This document shows positions 45,297-55,472 of a stretch of DNA of 64,000 bases, piece by piece. Source of the stretch: Tribonema minus (taxonomy: Eukaryota > Sar > Xanthophyceae > Tribonematales > Tribonemataceae); the NCBI GenBank assembly GCA_017506865.1, contig JAFCMP010000118.1:169309-233308 (forward strand), read 5' to 3'. A program made the translations under genes and the position numbers. The notes beneath the pieces were generated by a model, which ran no database searches, had not been told where the DNA came from, and saw only the letters and a program-made list of their open reading frames with translations. Numbering within the stretch: position 1 is the first letter of the stretch; every line of letters starts with the position of its first letter.

Positions 45297-46649
45297 GCCA
45301 TGCAGCCAACGCACCTGACCTCGACGCGACAACGTGCGTGGGCGCGTGAAAGCGCGCCGCGCGCAGCGCGCTTTCACGCGCACAAGCACATCAACCACAG
45401 CACATGCGACTAAGCCATGCGGCCAACAAACCTGACCTCAATGCGATGCGCGTGAGCGCTTGCAAGCGCATCATGCGCACGAGCACGCGTGTCTTCGACG
45501 CGCGGGCCTCCGACGTTGCGCGCCACAGCGATGCACTATTGAGTGCGCGGCGCTTGCTGCGCGCAGCACGCGCACCTGGGGGGCACAGCTTAGAGTCGTG
45601 CACGGCACTTTGGCGCCAACTTCAAGGCCGCGTTGTAGCCTGTGCACCGGCACAGCTTGACGACTCCGCGCTGCGTCGCATGTCCTGATGTTTCTCGTCG
45701 TTCCAACATGCCGTAGGCTGAGAGGTAGTGGTAGTGTGTCTCTGTCGCGTGCAGGGCCATGAGCGATGTGCATGGCGCTGATTCCTACTCAGTGTCATGG
45801 GCGTGACATGCTCAAGCAGCACGTGGCGCACTTGCCAGAAGCACTGCGTACGGCAGTCACAATCATTCAGAGTATGGCAGTCTCGTTTGCGTGACATACA
45901 AGCAGCATCGCATGGCGCACACGAGTGCGGACAGCCGTGTAGAGGGCATATGGGCCGATAGCATGCAGCACATGCAGTCACCTCCCTCCTTTGCGCGAGA
46001 CGCGTCTGTGCAACACACATCGAATTGGTGCCGGCCTTCCGCCATCTCAATGGCACAACGGTCGCCGCAACATCGCGCGTAGCCGCTGAATTCACTGTGA
46101 CGTGTCTGATGCCTTTGTGTGTGCCGCAAACCTTGAATGTACAGCGCAACAAGACTTTCTGTGGTGTGAGTGACGCGCTTAGCACTTTGCGAAACCCTGC
46201 GGTGCAGTGCAACCAATCACGGAGTGGGTGTGATGTTGTTGGCACGTCCATAATGACACCACAAAGCATGACATTGCAATTGGAATCATCTGCGGATGTG
46301 TCTTTTTCTGATCATCTTTTAGCCCTTAAGGCCTATTGAGCTCCATACAAGTTTGCAGCCTTGTCATGTCCGTGACAAGCAAGACACAGGATGCACGCCC
46401 GTTGGGTGCAGCAAGGAATGCGCTTGGTTTGAGTTTGGCACTCATGCAGGGGCGTGTGCAAATTACAACCTCCTGCAGCACCATCCATTGAGGATCATCG
46501 AACACTAACCAGTTGCTCGCACCTCGATTCAGATGAGCATCATCGATTGTCACCTTCCTAGACCCCCTTATTAGACAATCACGCTTGCCAGCAGAGGCAG
46601 CAGCTGGAGAGGAGCGTGGGGACGCGGTCTGACAGAGGAGCTGAGAGGC
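45297..46649 (+). other. FAAL-CYC1 intergenic region
   Basis: About 1.35 kb between two co-oriented genes. It begins with a perfect hairpin (45,342-45,381). A degenerate copy of the FAAL stop region follows at 45,400-45,460: ACACGCGACTAGGCCATGC.GCCAAC at 45,286 recurs at 45,404. The rest holds no recognisable gene. The CYC1 promoter must lie in its right part. Confidence 0.6.
45342..45381 (+). terminator. Perfect 16-bp-stem hairpin 45 bp after the FAAL stop
   Basis: GCGCGTGAAAGCGCGC, an 8-nt loop, then its exact reverse complement. It lies in the predicted 3' UTR between the stop codon (45,294-45,296) and the duplicated stop-region copy. It could influence 3'-end formation or mRNA stability. 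It could also be a palindrome created by inverted duplication. Confidence 0.55.
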
Positions 46650-49600
46650 ATGCTCTCTCGCCTAGCTTCCAGGGCGCTCAGGCCCCATGCCGTCGCGGTG
46701 AGTGCCAACGCAGTCACGCATTTCCACAAGCATGATGAACCAGCACAGTGAGCACCTGCTGGTGACTTCTTCGCAGCTGCAAACGCATCAGGCGCATGTG
46801 CAACGGAGCGCTGCACACGCTTCTGCCGCTTGCGCTGGCCGCAGCCGCCTCCAGTGTGTGTAGCAGTCGAGTGCAAAAGGTCTCGGCCTCTATGATCCGT
46901 CGGTGTTTGGCCTCTCGGGAAGCCTCACGTCGCTCTCGCGACTGCCTTGCTGCTATCGACAGGCTGGGTTGACTGCATCCGCTGCGGCTGGTGCAGGAGC
47001 CGCTTTGTGCAACGATGACTGCATCCCCTCACTGTCATACGGCTGGCCCCAAGACGGAGCGCTGTCCTCGTTTGATCACGCAGCGTAAGTACGGTTCGTG
47101 AGTATGTGGAGCATGGACACTGCAACAGATTCGATAGAGTAGTCTGCAGCTTCAGCAGTGCGCGCTTGATGTGATGCCTGTTGCACTGTCATATATGTCG
47201 CTTCAGGGTCTCGTTCAGGTCTTCCATATACAAGCTTCAGACAGCCCTCTGGAAGCATGGATTGCAGATTCGTCAAACGGCAGTGGTGGCTGGTCATAGA
47301 AGCAGTGTGTGTGGCTTTCGAGTATTGCCACTGCAAAAGCTGCAGTTGGAAATCTGATGGTGATGGGCCTTCTGTCAGAGCAGTTACCCTACGGAGAGCT
47401 TTGCACTCGTACTGCCATGTGCGCCTTGCCTGTGCACGTCGCCAGACATGCAAATATGAGTATCGAGACGTGTGAGCACCTTCCTGTTATACTCATAGCC
47501 GCACGTTCAGTGCCGGCGCGCGTCCGGCTCTCTCCACTTGCTGATTGCTGCTACTTGATTGAATCACCAAAACTACCCCCCTTAATTTAGGGCAGCAGGC
47601 AGCTTGGAGTCGGATTTACACCAGGTCTGGACTCAACCATGACGAAAGTCGTCCTGCGGCAGGCCAAGTGAAGTGTAACTTCTGCTACAGGCAGACCCTG
47701 TCGTGCATGCAATGCACATGCTACTGAGCACTGACACTCGCCATGCCCTCGCTACCGCCGTTGACTGGCGCCGCAGCATCCGCCGCGGGTTCCAGGTGTA
47801 CCGGCAGGTGTGCAGCTCGTGCCACTCCATCCAGTACATCAGTTTCCGCAACTTTGTCGGAGTGACGCACGACGAGGCGGGCGCAAAGAAGTTGGCCGAG
47901 GTCAGTGACTCTCCCATGCTACTTCAACTACCACTTGCTACTTCAAGTGCTGTTTCTCTTGTGTAGCCGGTTTCTTGCGGAACAGTCTGCGCTGCCTGTC
48001 ATCATTTGCTGTTGCGATGCTCGCCTGTATTGGCCGTACCGAACAAGACCGTCCTATGCTGGCACGGCTGCTGGTTCTATGACAGCTACTTGGTTGTAGC
48101 GTGTTTTGCTACTCTCTATGATAGGCTGTATGTATCATGACAGCGCTGCGCTTTGTTGTGGCGTAGTGAATGCCGCCATGAGCTGAACAGGCCGCATTTA
48201 GTCGCCGGTGTGTCGCGTGCGCCGCAACTCGCAACAGCAAATGCGCCTGCGCTCACATCATTGTGCATGTTTTGACTCTTGTGCCGCGGCGCACTGGCGG
48301 CGGTGGCGCTGCTGCTGGCGACTGGCGGCGGCGGCGCCGGCGCGCGGCTGCGCAGGAGTTTGAGGTGACGGATGCTCAGCCGAATGACGACGGCGAGATG
48401 TTCGAGCGGCCCGCCAAGCTCTTTGACAGGTGAGCTCGCTGGGCGCTAAGAGCACGGAGCTTCGGCGCGATAACTAAGGCATCCACTTTGAAGGAAGGGC
48501 CTTGCTCCATTCTGAAATGGTCCAGGCGCTGCATAGGCCAATAACAATGGCGAGATGTTTGAACGGCCCGCCAAGCTCTTTGACAGGCGAGTTTGCTCTC
48601 AGCGCGCAGTGCTAAAGGAGCGCAGAGCATTGGCGCGATGAACGTGGCATTCGCTTTGAAGAAAGGGCCCTGCTCTTGTTCTCAGCGATACAGGCGCTGC
48701 AAGGCAGAGCTGTTTGACAGGTGACTTTGCTCAGCGCTGAGGGCACGGAGCTCTGGCGCAATAGAGAAAGGGCTCTGCTCCTTGTCACGATGATACAGGC
48801 GCTGCGAGGCAGAGTACGTGCGGGCCGTTGTTGGCACGATGCTAGAGCAGCCCGTCAAGCTGTTTGACGGGTGAGTTTGCTCAGCGTCAAGAGCACGGAG
48901 CTTTGGCGCGATGAACGTCGCATCTGTTCGAAGGAAGGACCCTGCTCCTGTTCACAACAACCCAGACACTGCAAGGCAGAGCTGTTTGACAGGTGATTCT
49001 GCTCAGCGCGCAGCGCCAAGCACGCGCGGTGCTTGTCGCGCTGAGTGTGGCGTTCGCTGTGAATGAAGGTCCCTGCTCCTCTTCACAACGTCCAGGCGCT
49101 GCAAGGCAGAGACTACGTGGGGGGACCTTTTTCCGCAGCTTTGTGGCATCTAGGATTGGCGTGCGGAGCAGGGAATTCTTGCGCGCGTCGTGCCGTCCTT
49201 GTGCATATGCGTGGCGCTTCAATTCGGCGTGCGGCAGGAGTTTCCGTGTAGTGCCGGCGATGCAGCGGAATGTATCTTGATGCTGCTCCTGGTCGCCTCT
49301 ATCTACATACACGTGGGATGCGCGACTGCCAAGCATGTGTTGAAGCGAGCAGTTGAAGTTACAGCTGGGCACGTCATCGACACGCCGCAGTGTGCGTGCT
49401 CAGGAATCTAGACGTCTTGCAGCCCACTGCTGCTCTCTATGCGACCTGGCTGCGTTGGCCACGATTCCAAGCCTTCGTGCACTGTATGTAATGTAACGTG
49501 CCTGTATGTACTGTACCGCACCCAAGCGCGGTCAGCCGAGTCATTTGTGGTGCAAGTCGCAGAGCACTTGCGCGGCGGAGTCGGCGCAGTTGCACAAATT

Positions 49601-52600
49601 AGGGTTAGGGTTAGGTTAGCGTTAGGGTAAGCGGTAGGGCTACCGCGGCAGGTTAGGGTTAGGGTACTCGCGGCGGCCATCTTGTGAAGTGCACGCATCA
49701 CCACTGGTGGCAGCCTGCTTTGCCCCCGTCCTGTACTGGCCCCAGCAGCGAGCCTCATGTACCTGCCTCACATACCTAACCCACCTACTGTACCTCTGCT
49801 CCCTCCCCCCCCCCCCCCCTCATACAATCACACACCTCACAAAACCTAGCCTGACATGCCTGCCTCACAGTACCCACGCCCGTCCAGGCACCTGGGGCCA
49901 CGCAGGATTGAGCGAAGCGGCGCGCCCAACTTAAACCCAACGGCATGTATATTGTATACCGCACAAACCAAGCTTGAGATGCATACTGTACCTCACAAAA
50001 CTACCTTACCTACCCCCGCAACCCCCAGGTACCCTGGCCTTTACAGGAACGAGGTGGAGGGATGCGCGGCATACAGCTCACATACCCACACAAACGTAGC
50101 CCAATGTATCTACCTCATAAAAGTACCTTACCTACCCCCGTACCCCCTCCCCAGGTACCCGGGCCCATACAGGAACGAGGCGGAGGGACGCGCGGCTCAA
50201 GGCATACATACTTCACAAACCTGACGCAAGATACATGCCTCACAAACCTACATACCCGCCTACTCCCGCAACCCCCAGGTACCCGGGGCCGTACAGGAAC
50301 GAGGCGGAGGGGCGCGCGGCCAACGGCGGAGCGCTGCCGCCCGACTTGTCGCTCATGACCAAGGCGCGCCACGGCGGCATCGACTACGTCTTTGCGCTGC
50401 TCACAGGCTATGCGGACTCTCCGGCTGGCAAGGACTTGTTGCCGGTGCGTCACTGCTTGAAGCTTAGATTTTCGTTTGAAGTATGTTGAAAAAGTGCAGT
50501 TTTCGCGCTGCTCACCGGCTACGCGGACTCGCCCCCCGGCATGGACCTCCTGCCGGTGAGCCGCCTCTCTTCTTTGTTGTGTCGAAGTAGAGTGTTGAAG
50601 TACGTGGCGGAGCGCTGCCACCCGACCTCTCGCTCATGCCGCGGCGGCGTCGACTACTGTGCGTCTTCGTGCTGGTCACCGGCTACGCGGCCGGCTGGCA
50701 AGTGCGTCACCGCTTGAGGCCTAGATCTTCGTATTGAGTATGTCGAAAAAGTACATTTTTTGCGCTGCTCACCGGCTACGCGGACTCGCCCGCTGGCACG
50801 GACTTGTTGCCGGTGTGTCGTCGCGGGCTTAAAGTCCTGACTTTAAAGTTGAGGTATGTCCAATACGTAAGCGTAGACTTGCGTCTTGAAGAATGTCAAA
50901 TGAGTACGTGTTGCGCTGTTCACCGGCTACACAGACTTGCAGGCCGGCAAGGACTTGTTGCCGGTGCGTCGCTGCCGCGTGCTTTGCATCGTGCGGCACG
51001 TCCATGCTGATTGTTTGCCTTGAAGTTCATTTAAAGACTTCTTCAAGAAGTACACCATTGGTTATGCAAACTCGCCTGCCGGCAAGACCCGTCGCCGGTG
51101 CATTCCCCCTACGCCCTTGTCATCTTCAACATGATGTTCAACTTGAAGTAGTCCAGAGCCCCCGCGGCATCGGTGGCGGCCGTCGCAAAGGCGGGCAGCG
51201 AGGGGACTGCGTGCCGTCTGCGCCCCCTCTCGCACCCTGACTCGCGTATGGCGTCCGCTCCCGTTCTTGCACGCGAGTTTGCGGTCACGCGCCGTCGCCG
51301 ACAGCTCACGCCTGCCGCCTTGTGTGCTGATGCTTCCTGGCGGCTGGCTTCTGCAGCCTGCAGTGAGCGCTGCAAGTGACGTTGGCTGACCGCCGCACGT
51401 CCCCGCATGGTCCGTTGCACACACAGCTCAACCTTGCTTTGTTTCGTCCAAACAAGTTTCTCGCGCTTTTCTTCTCTGACTTTGGCGTTTGGTTTTCTTG
51501 CCAACAGGGCCTGTACTACAACCCGTACTTTCCCCTGCGGCGCCATCGCCATGCCAACCTCTTCCAGCTGATCGCTGACCCCCCCCCCCCCTCTTCAAAT
51601 CGCTGACACCCCCCCCCCCTCTTCAACGGGCTATTCTCACAAATGCTTATCAAATTGTCATCATCGTTTGTGTTGCTGTTTTCAACAGGGCCTGTACTAG
51701 GGGTTGTACTACGAGTTGTACTTTGCTGGCGGCGCCATCGCCATGCCAACCCCCTTCAGTTGATCTTTGACATTTCCCCTTTCTTCTTCAATGGGCTACT
51801 CTCAGTGAAAGAAAACCAATATCGTTCTGTGTTACTTTTTCAACAGGGCCTGTACTACAACCCGTACTTTGCGGGCGGTGCCATCGCCATGCCGCCGCCG
51901 CTCATGGACGGCCAGGTGGAGTACGAGGACGGCACGCCCGCTACCGTCACGCAAATGGCCAAGGTGAGAGACTCAATGTAGCGATCATCTGCAGACGTCC
52001 CTTTAGCAAGTACTATGGCGCACTGAGCGCCATTCCCATGGCGCCCTGAATGCCGTTAAAAGAAGGAAAATGGTGTTATGTCAATGATTCCCTAAAAGTA
52101 CGAGGACGGCACGCCCGCTACCGTCATGCAGATAGATGGCCAACGTGAGAGACTTGAATTATGTACGTGGCGACCATCTGCAGATTGCCCCTTTCAAGCG
52201 TACCACAGCGCCCTGAATGGCAACAAAGGAAGCAACCAGGCGTTGCTGATGTCAATGATTTCTTTGTCAAAGTAGAAACAATCAAAGAACAGAACCGCAA
52301 GCCCTGGACGGCGCTCGCGAGCGTTTTTGATGCAGGCGGGCAGGTGTGAGCACCATACCTACCGATCACGACGGCACGTCCGCGACCGTCACGCAGAGGG
52401 CCAAGGTGGGAGGCGCCTATTACGTAGCGACTGTCTGAGGCGCGAACCATGCAGCGACTGCCTTCAACCTGCGACCATCACGCAGGTGCTGCGCTGATTA
52501 TGTAGCGACTCTCTTCAACTCGTGACTGCCATGCAGATGGCCACGGTGAGGAACGTGCATCATGTGACATGGCGACTTTCTGCAGGTTTTGTCTTCAGCG

Positions 52601-54015
52601 AGGAGACAGCTACAGCGCCCTGAATTCCAACAACAGAAGGAAAAAGGCATCATTTATAACATAACAATCAACAATTCGCTATCAACGCAGAAAAAACAGA
52701 CGGCTCTTGCGAGCGCTCTTGATGCGCACAGGCGCGAACACCATACATTCCTACATGTGCATACGTGCATTCATGCGTAATATCGGTGCTCAGCGCTCAG
52801 CATCAACAGTCCTCGCGAGCGCCTCTGAAGCACGCTGTCGTGAACACCATATATGCCTGCATAGGTATGCATACATGCACATGTGCATACATGCATGCGT
52901 ACACACAAACACACATACATACATAAAGGTACATATATGCATACTTTGAAGTACGTACATAGAAGTGCGTTTCAGCGTCGTATCCGTGCTCAGTGCTCAA
53001 CATCAACAGACCGCATCACGAGTGTCCGAGCACGTCAGCGAGTGCTTTTGGGCGGGTGCAAGCGCTGTGGCCAGTGGTGCCCTAGGGTTAGGGTTAGGGT
53101 TCGGTGCACAGCGCACTGCGATGCCAGCGCCACCACGAGCGTCGCAGCGTCGTGAAGCCTCGTGCCACAGCGAATTTGCGCAAAAGACATCTGCGCGTCT
53201 CCTTCACTTCACTGCCATCTCTTGCCACCTCAACGCCCTTGTTTGCCCCCCTCCCCCCCCCCCCCCATATACCCCTTAGAGTGTATAGCCTCTTGTCGCA
53301 GATTTTTGCACGACAACGTCGTCATGTCTCACGTGTCTTCACTTCACCTCTCACACCTTCAACTCGTGTATCCCCTCCCCCCCCTTCCCCGAGCGTGCCA
53401 CCTGTAATCAAAGAAGAAGTGCCTGCGCAATGACGATGCGCCTCGTTCACAACTTCACCTGCTGTAAAGATCCACTTCAACTGTTGCACCCCCCCCCCCA
53501 CACACACACGCCCCCTCACCCACAGGATGTGTCACAGTTCCTGGCGCAGTGTGCGGAGCCGGAGCACGACAAGCGCGAGAGGTTTGGCGTCAAGGCCGTG
53601 ACAGTGCTCGCCGCCTTCAACTATTGTAATCCTCAAACTTCAACTGTTGTACCCCCCCTCCCCCCCCCCACAGGACGTGTTGCAGTTCCTGGCGTGGTGC
53701 GCGGAGCCGGAGCACGACGAGCGCAAGAAGTTTGGCGTCAAGGCCGTGACAGTGCTCGCCGCCCCATGCACAACTTCAACTATTGTAAACCTCAAACTTC
53801 AACTGTCGTACCCCACCCCCCCCCCCCCCCCCCCCCCCCCCCGGCAGGACGTGTCGCAGTTCCTGGCGTGGTGCGCGGAGCCAGAGCACGACGAGCGCAA
53901 GAAGTTTGGCGTGAAGGCCGTGACAGTGCTCGCCCTCGGCATCGGCATCACGGCGTACTACAAGCGCCTGCGGTGGGCGCCCGTCAAGACGCGCAAGATC
54001 ACGTACATGGAGTAG
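46650..54015 (+). CDS. CYC1: Cytochrome c1, haem subunit of complex III, 7 exons
   Basis: Transfers electrons from the Rieske protein to cytochrome c in mitochondrial complex III. Exons: 46650-46697, 46963-47084, 47777-47900, 48356-48429, 50279-50444, 51847-51963, 53848-54015; 819 nt, 272 aa, all GT-AG and phase-compatible. Exon 1 ([16 protein letters not shown]) is an amphipathic, basic mitochondrial presequence. [14 protein letters not shown] leads into VCSSCH (Cys69, Cys72, His73), the covalent haem site. [14 protein letters not shown] and [12 protein letters not shown] follow; Met193 is the predicted axial ligand. [22 protein letters not shown] and one membrane helix (about 237-258) with the KTRKITYME tail close the protein. 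The canonical CxxCH differs from the single-Cys euglenozoan form. Start: first ATG of a textbook presequence. Exons 4-7 are each flanked by decayed copies of themselves. Confidence 0.97.
47085..47776 (+). other. CYC1 intron 2
   Basis: A GTAAGT-AG intron of phase 2; no clear repeats. The AG before 47,777 completes Ala57 and restores [15 protein letters not shown]. No internal gene. Confidence 0.8.
48430..49110 (+). repeat. Four tandem copies of the CYC1 exon 4 donor junction
   Basis: The exon 4 end (GAGATGTT.GA.CGGCCCGCCAAGCT.TTTGACAG then GTGAG) recurs near 48,550-48,585, 48,702-48,722, 48,845-48,871 and 48,978-48,993. Each is followed by the same intron start (TTTGCTCAGCG...GAGCACGGAGC). 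Unit length is roughly 115-150 bp. Donors remain GTGA or GCGA. Confidence 0.9.
49597..49665 (+). repeat. Telomere-type tract in CYC1 intron 4
   Basis: About eight TTAGGG or near-TTAGGG units, interrupted by GCGGTAGGGCTACCGC, itself a small palindrome. Confidence 0.88.
49875..50278 (+). repeat. Copies of the CYC1 exon 5 acceptor junction
   Basis: CCCCCAGGTACC then an exon 5 start ([12 protein letters not shown]) occurs at about 50,031 and 50,152, before the real acceptor at 50,278. A more degenerate copy is near 49,890. Each unit includes a CCTACCCCCGYAACCCCCAG polypyrimidine end, and the period is about 120-127 bp. Confidence 0.9.
50445..51120 (+). repeat. Five copies of the CYC1 exon 5 donor junction
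   Basis: The exon 5 end (CTGCTCACCGGCTACGCGGACTC...GGACTTGTTGCCG then GTGCGT) is repeated near 50,507, 50,610-50,705, 50,764, 50,912 and 51,058. The second copy reaches back to [11 protein letters not shown] and has an internal deletion. Copies alternate with TTGAAG-containing intron starts. Confidence 0.92.
51500..51800 (+). repeat. Two copies of the CYC1 exon 6 acceptor junction
   Basis: CAACAGGGCCTGTACTA then an exon 6 start (GLYYNPYF) occurs at 51,504 and 51,686; the real acceptor is at 51,846. Both copies continue to GCCATCGCCATGCC before diverging. The second contains an in-frame TAG, so it could not be used as coding sequence. Confidence 0.92.
51964..52600 (+). repeat. Copies of the CYC1 exon 6 donor junction
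   Basis: TACGAGGACGGCACGCCCGCTACCGTC..GCA..TGGCCAA then GTGAGAG recurs at 52,097-52,150. Degenerate forms lie near 52,364-52,412, 52,470-52,485 and 52,520-52,552. The first still reads [11 protein letters not shown]. Confidence 0.9.
53081..53101 (+). repeat. Short telomere-type tract in CYC1 intron 6
   Basis: Three TTAGGG-type units lie upstream of the triplicated exon 7 region. Confidence 0.8.
53526..53847 (+). repeat. Two in-frame upstream copies of CYC1 exon 7 with poly-C runs
   Basis: The exon 7 start ([25 protein letters not shown]) is present at 53,526-53,616 and 53,675-53,763, before the functional copy at 53,848. Each is preceded by a C-rich tract and CACAG or GGCAG acceptor, and followed by CTTCAACTATTGTAA..CTCAAACTTCAACTGT. 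The upstream copies lack the transmembrane segment and have no GT directly after LA, so normal mRNA probably skips them. Confidence 0.93.
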
Positions 54016-55472
54016 TAGGGGCCGGCGCTACTAAGGGTCACTGGTGGGGGTCATAGGCATGGACGGGGGGGGGGGGGGGGGGTTGCGCTATGCGGTGTCG
54101 CAGCAAGGGGGTGGCGGTTGGGGAGGGGGGGGGGGGGGGCTGCAAGGCAGTCGCGCTCGCCATCACTGTGTGCGGGGCCATAAGAAGCGAGGCCGAGTCG
54201 TGTGGGATCAACGGGCAAATGTTCTTTATGACAACTGCGGCTATGGGTTATTTGTTGGCTTCCTCTGCTTGTACATCTGCTGCGCTGCCTGCGAATTTGC
54301 TTGAGTTCACGAATGTGTTTCAGCACGGTCCCCATTCATTTCTGTGCCGCGTGACCTTGGTTTTTTTTACCTCAACACTTGGCCGCCCTTTCATTGGATG
54401 TCCTCACAGCTCAGCGCTTACCTGGTTCACCACTCTGCAGTACAGATCGCTCCAGATGCAAGACTGCAATTGCAGACCATGGTAGGCATGTACGTGCGTG
54501 CGCCAACACCGATGGAACGTGCTGCTTCGAAGATGCATAAACTCACTGTACATGGTCTCTCTGGTGCCAGACGGCTAGTACATATAGATTCCGTACAGCT
54601 AGATGCCCATCATCTGGGCTTTTTCGCGCCCTGAGCGAGACTTCATTTATAAAAAGTACTGGTTGTCAACTCTCGCTTGGGGTGCGAAAAAGCCCAGATG
54701 GTACTTAGATGTCCAGCTTGCTTCAGAATCTACAGGTGCCTTGTTTTTAAAAATCTCGAAAGGGTCTCAATGTGCATTGGCAATCACTTCTTGATGACAT
54801 TGCCAAGTGGGATATATCCCCCGCCACCAAGTCCTCGCCCAACCCCCCCCCCCCCCCCATTCCGCCTTGTGCGTCCTAACACGCAAAGAGTACGCCATGT
54901 GGAGCGCTGTCGACAGAGCTGAGCGTATGCGCGCCAGTGCAATGCTTTTCAACGCAGCATGACTGTCACTGGCTGCTCCGAGCACCGAAAACCCGCTCGA
55001 TGCTGTGTCCATGCGAGCGTGGTTGACTTTTCTTCATGGTCAAAATGGGGAGATCGACACGTTACACTAATGACGGACTGAAGATGATGACACTTGGCTG
55101 CTGCACTGAGGTGCACACTGTGGCGCATCCCTCCACAATGGGAATCGAGCCATTTTCAGTTGCTGTAGGTAATTAATTGGTCCAGCATGATACAATGGGG
55201 CAAATCTATTGCAGCCGAAATAGGCTCATCTCGAGGCAAAAAACAAGCCGTATTCAGTTTTGGGGGAGAATGCCCCCGGCGGGAGCCCCCCGAATGCCGT
55301 GCCGCCTCGACACAACACTGGCACGCAGCAAGGCTGGGGGCGGGAGAGGACAAGGGCGGTCGTGGACACAGCGGATTGAAGGCAGGGCCGTCACTAGCAA
55401 GCGCAGCAGGCGAACGCGGTGGTGGCAGAGCAGAGGCGGCTATTTGTCCCTGGAGAGAGACGAGAAGGCACT
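54016..55472. other. CYC1-UblBTB intergenic region
   Basis: Poly-G runs at 54,065-54,081 and 54,127-54,138, the 90-bp hairpin element at 54,611-54,700, and a poly-C run near 54,843-54,858. No recognisable gene. The promoter of the Ubl-BTB gene lies in the right part. Confidence 0.6.
54611..54700. mobile_element. 90-bp hairpin element (two 30-bp inverted arms)
   Basis: The left arm 54,611-54,640 starts CATCTGGGCTTTTTCGCG. The right arm 54,671-54,700 is its reverse complement with about three mismatches, around a 30-nt spacer. A single arm occurs at 12,093-12,122, and related decayed arms lie at 59,628-59,860. The copy number and the inverted structure suggest a miniature inverted-repeat element or a small-RNA-type hairpin. 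I find no clear target duplication. Confidence 0.7.
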
